Positions 37,792 to 47,911 of a DNA stretch of 64,000 bases are shown here, one piece after another. Where the stretch lies: the NCBI GenBank assembly GCA_963920705.1, contig CAWUCO010000268.1:5890001-5954000 (forward strand), given 5' to 3'. This stretch comes from Odiellus spinosus. Its lineage: Eukaryota > Arthropoda > Arachnida > Opiliones > Phalangiidae. The notes under the pieces are model-generated. The model saw only the letters and a list, made by a program, of their open reading frames with translations. It was not told the origin of the DNA and searched no databases. Each line of letters starts with the position of its first letter. Within the stretch, counting starts at the first letter, position 1. The translations under genes were made by a program, and so were the position numbers.

Positions 37792-40700
37792 CGAAAACTC
37801 TTGATTTTCAGATAGACCAATATTTGCTCTTTCGAGTGGTCTTAATTTTGTCTAAATCGCTTAAAAATCAAAAGTTTTGTGTCCATTTGAATCCAATAAT
37901 CTTGGATTTTTAAGTGTTTTTGCTTAATTTTAACCAATTTTATATTTGTCACAATTTTGCAATTTAGACAAAACCAAAGTCATTCGAAAGAGCAATTAAT
38001 GGACAGTCTAAATAATAAGAGTTTTCAAAAATCCGTTGAAAAACAAGAAAAATATGGCCAATTCAAGAAATCATAGAATATCAAAATAGTCAAATTTCAG
38101 ATTTTCAAAATTCGCTTTTTGATATTAGATGTTTTTTGAATTGTCCATATTTTCCATGTTTTTCAACGGATTTTCCAAAACTCTTGTTTTTTAGATAGAC
38201 CAATATTTGCTCTTTCGAGTAGTCTTAATTTTGTCTAAATCGCTTAAAAATCAAAAGTTTTGTGTCCATTTGAATAAAATAATCTTGGATTTTAAGTGTT
38301 TTTGCTTTATTTTAACCAATTTTATATTTGTCACAATTTTGCAATTTAGACAAAACCAAAGTCATTCGAAAGAGCAATTAATGGACAGTCTAAATAACAA
38401 GAGTTTTCAAAAATCCGTTGAAAAACAAGAAAAATATGGCCAATTCAAGATATCATACAATATGAAAATAGTCAAATTTCAGATTTTAAAAATTCGCTTT
38501 TTGATATTAGATGTTTTTTGAATTGTCCATATTTTCCATGTTTTTCAACGGATTTTCCAAAACTCATGTTTTTTAGATAGACCAATATTTGCTCTTTCGA
38601 GTGGTCTTAATTTTGTCTAAATCGCTTAAAAATCAAAAGTTTTGTGTCCATTTTAATCCAATAATCTTGGATTTTTAAGTGTTTTTGCTTAATTTTAACC
38701 AATTTTATATTTGTCACAATTTTGCAATTTAGACAAAACCAAAGTCATTCGAAAGAGCAATTAATGGACAGTCTAAATAATAAGAGTTTTCAAAAATCCG
38801 TTGAAAAACAAGAAAAATATGGCCAATTCAAGAAATCATAGAATATCAAAATAGTCAGATTTCAGATTTTCAAAATTCGCTTTTTGATATTAGATGTTTT
38901 TTGAATTGTCCATATTTTCCATGTATTTCAACGGATTTTCCAAAACTCTTGTTTTTTAGATAGACCAATATTTGCTCTTTCGAGTAGTCTTAATTTTGTC
39001 TAAATCGCTTAAAAATCAAAAGTTTTGTGTCCATTTGAATAAAATAATCTTGGATTTTTAAGTGTTTTTGCTTTATTTTAACCAATTTTATATTTGTCAC
39101 AATTTTGCAATTTAGACAAAACCAAAGTCATTCGAAAGAGCAATTAATGGACAGTCTAAATAACAAGAGTTTTCAAAAATCCGTTGAAAAACAAGAGAAA
39201 TATGGCCAATTCAAGAAATCATACAATATCAAGATAGTCAAATTTCAGATTTTAAAAATTCGCTTTTTGATATTAGATGTTTTTTGAATTGTCCATATTT
39301 TCCATGTTTTTCAACGGATTTTCCAAAACTCATGTTTTTTAGATAGACCAATATTTGCTCTTTCGAGTGGTCTTAATTTTGTCTAAATCGCTTAAAAATC
39401 AAAAGTTTTGTGTCCATTTGAATCCAATAATCTTGGATTTTTAAGCGTTTTTGCTTAATTATAACCAATTTTATATTGGTCACAATTTTGCAATTTAGAC
39501 AAAACCAAAGTCATTCGAAAGAGCAATTAATGGACAGTCTAAATAACAAGAGTTTTCAAAAATCCGTTGAAAAACAAGAAAAATATGGCCAATTCAAGAA
39601 ACCATACAATATCAAAATAGTCAAATTTCAGATTTTAAAAATTCGCTTTTTGATATTAGATGTTTTTTGAATTGGCTATATTTTCCATGTTTTTCAACGG
39701 ATTTTCCAAAACTCTTGATTTTCAGATAGACCAATATTTGCTCTTTCGAGGGGTCTTAATTTTGTCTAAATCGCTTAAAAATCAAAAGTTTTGTGTCCAT
39801 TTGAATCCAATAATCTTGGATTTTTAAGTGTTTTTGCTTTATTTTAACCAATTTTATATTTGTCACAATTTTGCAATTTAGACAAAACCAAAGTCATTCG
39901 AAAGAGCAATTAATGGACAGTCTAAATAACAAGAGTTTTCAAAAATCCGTTGAAAAACAAGAGAAATATGGCCAATTCAAGAAATCATACAATATCAAGA
40001 TAGTCAAATTTCAGATTTTAAAAATTCGCTTTTTGATATTAGATGTTTTTTGAATTGTCCATATTTTCCATGTTTTTCAACGGATTTTCCAAAACTCATG
40101 TTTTTTAGATAGACCAATATTTGCTCTTTCGAGTGGTCTTAATTTTGTCTAAATCGCTTAAAAATCAAAAGTTTTGTGTCCATTTGAATCCAATAATCTT
40201 GGATTTTTAAGCGTTTTTGCTTAATTATAACCAATTTTATATTGGTCACAATTTTGCAATTTAGACAAAACCAAAGTCATTCGAAAGAGCAATTAATGGA
40301 CAGTCTAAATAACAAGAGTTTTCAAAAATCCGTTGAAAAACAAGAAAAATATGGCCAATTCAAGAAACCATACAATATCAAAATAGTCAAATTTCAGATT
40401 TTAAAAATTCGCTTTTTGATATTAGATGTTTTTTGAATTGGCTATATTTTCCATGTTTTTCAACGGATTTTCCAAAACTCTTGATTTTCAGATAGACCAA
40501 TATTTGCTCTTTCGAGGGGTCTTAATTTTGTCTAAATCGCTTAAAAATCAAAAGTTTTGTGTCCATTTGAATCCAATAATCTTGGATTTTTAAGTGTTTT
40601 TGCTTTATTTTAACCAATTTTATATTTGTCACAATTTTGCAATTTAGACAAAACCAAAGTCATTCGAAAGAGCAATTAATGGACAGTCTAAATAATAAGA

Positions 40701-40823
40701 GTTTTCAAAAATCCGTTGAAAAACAAGAAAAATATGGCCAATTCAAGAAACCATATAATATCAAAATAGTCAAATTTCAGATTTTAAAAATTCGCTTTTT
40801 GATATTAGATGTTTTTTGAATTG
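37792..40823 (+). repeat. Forward segment 13 (about eight units)
   Basis: Units near 38.0-39.3 kb return to the types seen in the first 5 kb: ATCATAGAATATC with CAGATTTTCAAAATTC, CATTTGAATAAAATAATC (38270, 39036) and CTCATGTTTTTTAG. Private changes include GTCAGATTTCAG (38866) and CATGTATTTCAACGG (38922). Confidence 0.88.
39105..40636 (+). repeat. 766-bp dimer repeat, two copies
   Basis: A unit with AACAAGAGAAATATGG (39190, 39956) and CTCATGTTTTTTAG is followed by a unit with TTAATTATAACC, TATTGGTCAC, CCATACAATATC and GAGGGGTC (39747, 40513). The pair repeats after 766 bp. Confidence 0.82.
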
Positions 40824-41235
40824 GCCATATTTTTCTTGTTTTTCAACGGATTTTTAAAAACTCTTATTATTTAGACTGTCCATTTATTGCTCTTTCGAAT
40901 GACTTTGGTTTTGTCTAAATTGCAAAATTGTGACAATTATAAAATTGGTTAAAATTAAGCAAAAACACTTAAAAATCCAAGATTATTGGATTCAAATGGT
41001 CACAAAACTTTTGATTTTTAAGCGATTTAGAAAAATTAGACCACTCGAAAGAGCAAATATTGGTCTATCTGAAAATCAAGAGTTTTGGAAAATCCGTTGA
41101 AAAACATGGAAAATATGGACAATTCAAAAAACATCTAATATCAAAAAGCGAATTTTTAAAATCTGAAATTTGACTATTTTGATATTGTATGATTTCTTGA
41201 ATTGGCCATATTTTTCTTGTTTTTCAACGGATTTT
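40824..41235 (-). repeat. Reverse block 13 (one unit), hybrid interior
   Basis: A one-unit block whose left part has alleles of the second unit of the long blocks (TGACAATTATAAAATTGG, ATGGTCACAAAAC, TTTAGAAAAATTAGACC) and whose right part has first-unit alleles (GTCTATCTGAAAATCAAGAG, TGGAAAATATGGAC). It therefore looks like a two-unit block collapsed by exchange between its units. Two bases short, as expected from TTTAGAAAAATTAG. Confidence 0.87.
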
Positions 41236-41970
41236 CCAAAACTCTTGATTTTCAGATAGACCAATATTTGCTCTTTCGAGTGGTCTTAATTTTGTCTAAA
41301 TCGCTTAAAAATCAAAAGTTTTGTGTCCATTTGAATCCAATAATCTTGGATTTTTAAGTGTTTTTGCTTAATTTTAACCAATTTTATATTTGTCACAATT
41401 TTGCAATTTAGACAAAACCAAAGTCATTCGAAAGAGCAATTAATGGACAGTCTAAATAATAAGAGTTTTCAAAAATCCGTTGAAAAACAAGAAAAATATG
41501 GCCAATTCAAGAAACCATAGAATATCAAAATAGTCAAATTTCAGATTTTAAAAATTCGCTTTTTGATATTAGATGTTTTTTGAATTGTCCATATTTTCCA
41601 TGTTTTTCAACGACTTTTCCAAAACTCTTGATTTTCAGATAGACCAATATTTGCTCTTTCGAGTGGTCTTAATTTTGTATAAATCGCTTAAAAATCAAAA
41701 GTTTTGTGTCCATTTGAATCCAATAATCTTGGATTTTTAAGTGTTTTTGCTTAATTTTAACCAATTTTATATTTGTCACAATTTTGCAATTTAGACAAAA
41801 CCAAAGTCATTCGAAAGAGCAATTAATGGACAGTCTAAATAATAAGAGTTTTCAAAAATCCGTTGAAAAACAAGAAAAATATGGCCAATTCAAGAAACCA
41901 TATAATATCAAAATAGTCAAATTTCAGATTTTAAAAATTCGCTTTTTGATATTAGATGTTTTTTGAATTG
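41236..41970 (+). repeat. Forward segment 14 (about two units)
   Basis: It carries CAACGACTTTTCC (about 41609) and TTTTGTATAAATCGC (about 41675), the marker pair of the 1149-bp repeat, then a switching unit with CCATATAATATC and AAAATTCGC. Confidence 0.87.
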
Positions 41971-42384
41971 GCCATATTTTTCTTGTTTTTCAACGGATTT
42001 TTAAAAACTCTTATTATTTAGACTGTCCATTAATTGCTCTTTCGAATGACTTTGGTTTTGTCTAAATTGCAAAATTGTGACAAATATTAAATTGGTTAAA
42101 ATTAAGCAAAAACGCTTAAAAATCCAAGATTATTGGATTCAAATGGACACAAAACTTTTGATTTTTAAGCGATTTAGACAAAATTAAGACCACTCGAAAG
42201 AGCAAATATTGGTCTATCTGAAAATCAAGAGTTTTGGAAAATCCGTTGAAAAACATGGAAAATATGGACAATTCAAAAAACATCTAATATCAAAAAGCGA
42301 ATTTTTAAAATCTGAAATTTGACTATTTTGATATTGTATGATTTCTTGAATTGGCCATATTTTTCTTGTTTTTCAACGGATTTT
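41971..42384 (-). repeat. Reverse block 14 (one unit)
   Basis: Block of the first 1149-bp copy: ATCTGAAATTTG, CCATTAATTGCTC (not CCATTTATTGCTC as in blocks 1-13) and CAAATATTAAATTGG. Exits with TTTTCCAAAACTC. Confidence 0.9.
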
Positions 42385-43119
42385 CCAAAACTCTTGATTT
42401 TCAGATAGACCAATATTTGCTCTTTCGAGTGGTCTTAATTTTGTCTAAATCGCTTAAAAATCAAAAGTTTTGTGTCCATTTGAATCCAATAATCTTGGAT
42501 TTTTAAGTGTTTTTGCTTAATTTTAACCAATTTTATATTTGTCACAATTTTGCAATTTAGACAAAACCAAAGTCATTCGAAAGAGCAATTAATGGACAGT
42601 CTAAATAATAAGAGTTTTCAAAAATCCGTTGAAAAACAAGAAAAATATGGCCAATTCAAGAAACCATAGAATATCAAAATAGTCAAATTTCAGATTTTAA
42701 AAATTCGCTTTTTGATATTAGATGTTTTTTGAATTGTCCATATTTTCCATGTTTTTCAACGACTTTTCCAAAACTCTTGATTTTCAGATAGACCAATATT
42801 TGCTCTTTCGAGTGGTCTTAATTTTGTATAAATCGCTTAAAAATCAAAAGTTTTGTGTCCATTTGAATCCAATAATCTTGGATTTTTAAGTGTTTTTGCT
42901 TAATTTTAACCAATTTTATATTTGTCACAATTTTGCAATTTAGACAAAACCAAAGTCATTCGAAAGAGCAATTAATGGACAGTCTAAATAATAAGAGTTT
43001 TCAAAAATCCGTTGAAAAACAAGAAAAATATGGCCAATTCAAGAAACCATATAATATCAAAATAGTCAAATTTCAGATTTTAAAAATTCGCTTTTTGATA
43101 TTAGATGTTTTTTGAATTG
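42385..43119 (+). repeat. Forward segment 15 (about two units)
   Basis: Same unit succession and marker pair as segment 14, 1149 bp later. Confidence 0.86.
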
Positions 43120-43533
43120 GCCATATTTTTCTTGTTTTTCAACGGATTTTTAAAAACTCTTATTATTTAGACTGTCCATTAATTGCTCTTTCGAATGACT
43201 TTGGTTTTGTCTAAATTGCAAAATTGTGACAAATATTAAATTGGTTAAAATTAAGCAAAAACGCTTAAAAATCCAAGATTATTGGATTCAAATGGACACA
43301 AAACTTTTGATTTTTAAGCGATTTAGACAAAATTAAGACCACTCGAAAGAGCAAATATTGGTCTATCTGAAAATCAAGAGTTTTGGAAAATCCGTTGAAA
43401 AACATGGAAAATATGGACAATTCAAAAAACATCTAATATCAAAAAGCGAATTTTTAAAATCTGAAATTTGACTATTTTGATATTGTATGATTTCTTGAAT
43501 TGGCCATATTTTTCTTGTTTTTCAACGGATTTT
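43120..43533 (-). repeat. Reverse block 15 (one unit)
   Basis: Copy of block 14 at +1149, with the same CAAATATTAAATTGG allele. Confidence 0.9.
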
Positions 43534-44268
43534 CCAAAACTCTTGATTTTCAGATAGACCAATATTTGCTCTTTCGAGTGGTCTTAATTTTGTCTAAATC
43601 GCTTAAAAATCAAAAGTTTTGTGTCCATTTGAATCCAATAATCTTGGATTTTTAAGTGTTTTTGCTTAATTTTAACCAATTTTATATTTGTCACAATTTT
43701 GCAATTTAGACAAAACCAAAGTCATTCGAAAGAGCAATTAATGGACAGTCTAAATAATAAGAGTTTTCAAAAATCCGTTGAAAAACAAGAAAAATATGGC
43801 CAATTCAAGAAACCATAGAATATCAAAATAGTCAAATTTCAGATTTTAAAAATTCGCTTTTTGATATTAGATGTTTTTTGAATTGTCCATATTTTCCATG
43901 TTTTTCAACGACTTTTCCAAAACTCTTGATTTTCAGATAGACCAATATTTGCTCTTTCGAGTGGTCTTAATTTTGTATAAATCGCTTAAAAATCAAAAGT
44001 TTTGTGTCCATTTGAATCCAATAATCTTGGATTTTTAAGTGTTTTTGCTTAATTTTAACCAATTTTATATTTGTCACAATTTTGCAATTTAGACAAAACC
44101 AAAGTCATTCGAAAGAGCAATTAATGGACAGTCTAAATAATAAGAGTTTTCAAAAATCCGTTGAAAAACAAGAAAAATATGGCCAATTCAAGAAACCATA
44201 TAATATCAAAATAGTCAAATTTCAGATTTTAAAAATTCGCTTTTTGATATTAGATGTTTTTTGAATTG
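43534..44268 (+). repeat. Forward segment 16 (about two units)
   Basis: Third occurrence of the CAACGACTTTTCC/TTTTGTATAAATC unit plus the switching unit. Confidence 0.86.
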
Positions 44269-44682
44269 GCCATATTTTTCTTGTTTTTCAACGGATTTTT
44301 AAAAACTCTTATTATTTAGACTGTCCATTAATTGCTCTTTCGAATGACTTTGGTTTTGTCTAAATTGCAAAATTGTGACAAATATAAAATTGGTTAAAAT
44401 TAAGCAAAAACGCTTAAAAATCCAAGATTATTGGATTCAAATGGACACAAAACTTTTGATTTTTAAGCGATTTAGACAAAATTAAGACCACTCGAAAGAG
44501 CAAATATTGGTCTATCTGAAAATCAAGAGTTTTGGAAAATCCGTTGAAAAACATGGAAAATATGGACAATTCAAAAAACATCTAATATCAAAAAGCGAAT
44601 TTTTAAAATCTGAAATTTGACTATTTTGATATTGTATGATTTCTTGAATTGGCCATATTTTTCTTGTTTTTCAACGGATTTT
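44269..44682 (-). repeat. Reverse block 16 (one unit)
   Basis: Copy of block 14 with the common CAAATATAAAATTGG allele. The forward arm that follows has private changes TTTTCATGTAGACC (about 44696) and AAAAGTTATGTGTCC (about 44760). Confidence 0.9.
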
Positions 44683-46183
44683 CCAAAACTCTTGATTTTC
44701 ATGTAGACCAATATTTGCTCTTTCGAGTGGTCTTAATTTTGTCTAAATCGCTTAAAAATCAAAAGTTATGTGTCCATTTGAATCCAATAATCTTGGATTT
44801 TTAAGTGTTTTTGCTTAATTTTAACCAATTTTATATTTGTCACAATTTTGCAATTTAGACAAAACCAAAGTCATTCGAAAGAGCAATTAATGGACAGTCT
44901 AAATAATAAGAGTTTTCAAAAATCCGTTGAAAAACAAGAAAAATATGGCCAATTCAAGAAACCATAGAATATCAAAATAGTCAAATTTCAGATTTTAAAA
45001 ATTCGCTTTTTGATATTAGATGTTTTTTGAATTGTCCATATTTTCCATGTTTTTCAACGACTTTTCCAAAACTCTTGATTTTCAGATAGACCAATATTTG
45101 CTCTTTCGAGTGGTCTTAATTTTGTATAAATCGCTTAAAAATCAAAAGTTTTGTGTCCATTTGAATCCAATAATCTTGGATTTTTAAGTGTTTTTGCTTA
45201 ATTTTAACCAATTTTATATTTGTCACAATTTTGCAATTTAGACAAAACCAAAGTCATTCGAAAGAGCAATTAATGGACAGTCTAAATAATAAGAGTTTTC
45301 AAAAATCCGTTGAAAAACAAGAAAAATATGGCCAATTCAAGAAACCATAGAATATCAAAATAGTCAAATTTCAGATTTTAAAAATTCGCTTTTTGATATT
45401 AGATGTTTTTTGAATTGTCCATATTTTCCATGTTTTTCAACGGATTTTCCAAAACTCTGGTTTTTTAGATAGACCAATATTTACTCTTTCGAGTGGTCTT
45501 AATTTTGTATAAATCGCTTAAAAATCAAAAGTTTTGTGTCCATTTGAATCCAATAATCTTGGATTTTTAAGTGTTTTTGCTTAATTTTAACCAATTTTAT
45601 ATTTGTCACAATTTTGCAATTTAGACAAAACCAAAGTCATTCGAAAGAGCAATTAATGGACAGTCTAAATAATAAGAGTTTTCAAAAATCCGTTGAAAAA
45701 CAAGAAAAATATGGCCAATTCAAGAAACCATAGAATATCAAAATAGTCAAATTTCAGATTTTAAAAATTCGCTTTTTGATATTAGATGTTTTTTGAATTG
45801 TCCATATTTTCCATGTTTTTCAACGGATTTTCCAAAACTCTGGTTTTTTAGATAGACCAATATTTACTCTTTCGAGTGGTCTTAATTTTGTCTAAATCGC
45901 TTAAAAATCAAAAGTTTTGTGTCCATTTGAATCCAATAATCTTGGATTTTTAAGTGTTTTTGCTTTATTTTAACCAATTTTATATTTGTCACAATTTTGC
46001 AATTTAGACAAAACCAAAGTCATTCGAAAGAGCAATTAATGGACAGTCTAAATAATAAGAGTTTTCAAAAATCCGTTGAAAAACAAGAAAAATATGGCCA
46101 ATTCAAGAAACCATATAATATCAAAATAGTCAAATTTCAGATTTTAAAAATTCGCTTTTTGATATTAGATGTTTTTTGAATTG
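44683..46183 (+). repeat. Forward segment 17 (about four units)
   Basis: Two neighbouring units share CTCTGGTTTTTTAG and CAATATTTACTC (about 45455 and 45838, 383 bp apart), a single-unit duplication. It ends in a switching unit preceded by TTTTTGCTTTATTTT. Confidence 0.87.
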
Positions 46184-46597
46184 GCCATATTTTTCTTGTT
46201 TTTCAACGGATTTTTAAAAACTCTTATTATTTAGACTGTCCATTAATTGCTCTTTCGAATGACTTTGGTTTTGTCTAAATTGCAAAATTGTGACAAATAT
46301 AAAATTGGTTAAAATTAAGCAAAAACGCTTAAAAATCCAAGATTATTGGATTCAAATGGACACAAAACTTTTGATTTTTAAGCGATTTAGACAAAATTAA
46401 GACCACTCGAAAGAGCAAATATTGGTCTATCTGAAAATCAAGAGTTTTGGAAAATCCGTTGAAAAACATGGAAAATATGGACAATTCAAAAAACATCTAA
46501 TATCAAAAAGCGAATTTTTAAAATCTGAAATTTGACTATTTTGATATTGCATGATTTCTTGAATTGGCCATATTTTTCTTGTTTTTCAACGGATTTT
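46184..46597 (-). repeat. Reverse block 17 (one unit), last reverse block in the window
   Basis: Same form as blocks 14-16, with a private GATATTGCATGATTTC (about 46543). No reverse-oriented unit is found to the right of 46597. Confidence 0.9.
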
Positions 46598-47911
46598 CCA
46601 AAACTCTTGATTTTCAGATAGACCAATATTTGCTCTTTCGAGTGGTCTTAATTTTGTCTAAATCGCTTAAAAATCAAAAGTTTTGTGTCCATTTGAATCC
46701 AATAATCTTGGATTTTTAAGTGTTTTTGCTTAATTTTAACCAATTTTATATTTGTCACAATTTTGCAATTTAGACAAAACCAAAGTCATTCGAAAGAGCA
46801 ATTAATGGACAGTCTAAATAATAAGAGTTTTCAAAAATCCGTTGAAAAACAAGAAAAATATGGCCAATTCAAGAAACCATAGAATATCAAAATAGTCAAA
46901 TTTCAGATTTTAAAAATTCGCTTTTTGACATTAGATGTTTTTTGAATTGTCCATATTTTCCATGTTTTTCAACGGATTTTCCAAAACTCTTGATTTTCAG
47001 ATAGACCAATATTTGCTCTTTCGAGTGGTCTTAATTTTGTCTAAATCGCTTAAAAATCAAAAGTTTTGTGTCCATTTGAATCCAATAATCTTGGATTTTT
47101 AAGTGTTTTTGCTTAATTTTAACCAATTTTATATTTGTCACAATTTTGCAATTTAGACAAAACCAAAGTCATTCGAAAGAGCAATTAATGGACAGTCTAA
47201 ATAATAAGAGTTTTCAAAAATCCGTTGAAAAACAAGAAAAATATGGCCAATTCAAGAAACAATAGAATATCAAAATAGTCAAATTTCAGATTTTAAAAAT
47301 TCGCTTTTTGATATTAGATGTTTTTTGAATTGTCCATATTTTTCTTGTTTTTCAACGGATTTTCCAAAACTCTTGTTTTTTAGATAGACCAATATTTGCT
47401 CTTTCGAGTGGTCTTAATTTTGTCTAAATCGCTTAAAAATCAAAAGTTTTGTGTCCATTTGAATCCAATAATCTTGAATTTTTAAGTGTTTTTGCTTTAT
47501 TTTAACCAATTTTATATTTGTCACAATTTTGCAATTTAGACAAAACCAAAGTCATTCGAAAGAGCAATTAATGGACAGTCTAAATAATAAGAGTTTTCAA
47601 AAATCCGTTGAAAAACAAGAAAAATATGGCCAATTCAAGAAACCATACAATATCAAAATAGTCAAATTTCAGATTTTAAAAATTCGCTTTTTGATATTAG
47701 ATGTTTTTTGAATTGGCTATATTTTCCATGTTTTTCAACGGATTTTCCAAAACTCTTGTTTTTTAGATAGACCAATATTTGCTCTTTCGAGTAGTCTTAA
47801 TTTTGTCTAAATCGCTTTAAAATCAAAAGTTTTGTGTCCATTTGAATCCAATAATCTTGGATTTTTAAGTGCTTTTGCTTTATTTTAACCAATTTTATAT
47901 TTGTCACAATT

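Larger units (their letters stand above)
41236..45440 (+). repeat. 1149-bp higher-order repeat with one reverse block per copy
   Basis: Copies are at 41236-42384, 42385-43533 and 43534-44682; a fourth begins at 44683 but is not inverted after its first unit. CAACGACTTTTCC recurs at +1149 (41609, 42758, 43907, 45056), as does TTTTGTATAAATC. Each full copy is forward unit, switching unit, reverse unit. TATTAAATTGG in the reverse unit of the first two copies, against TATAAAATTGG in the third, shows small divergence. Confidence 0.86.
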
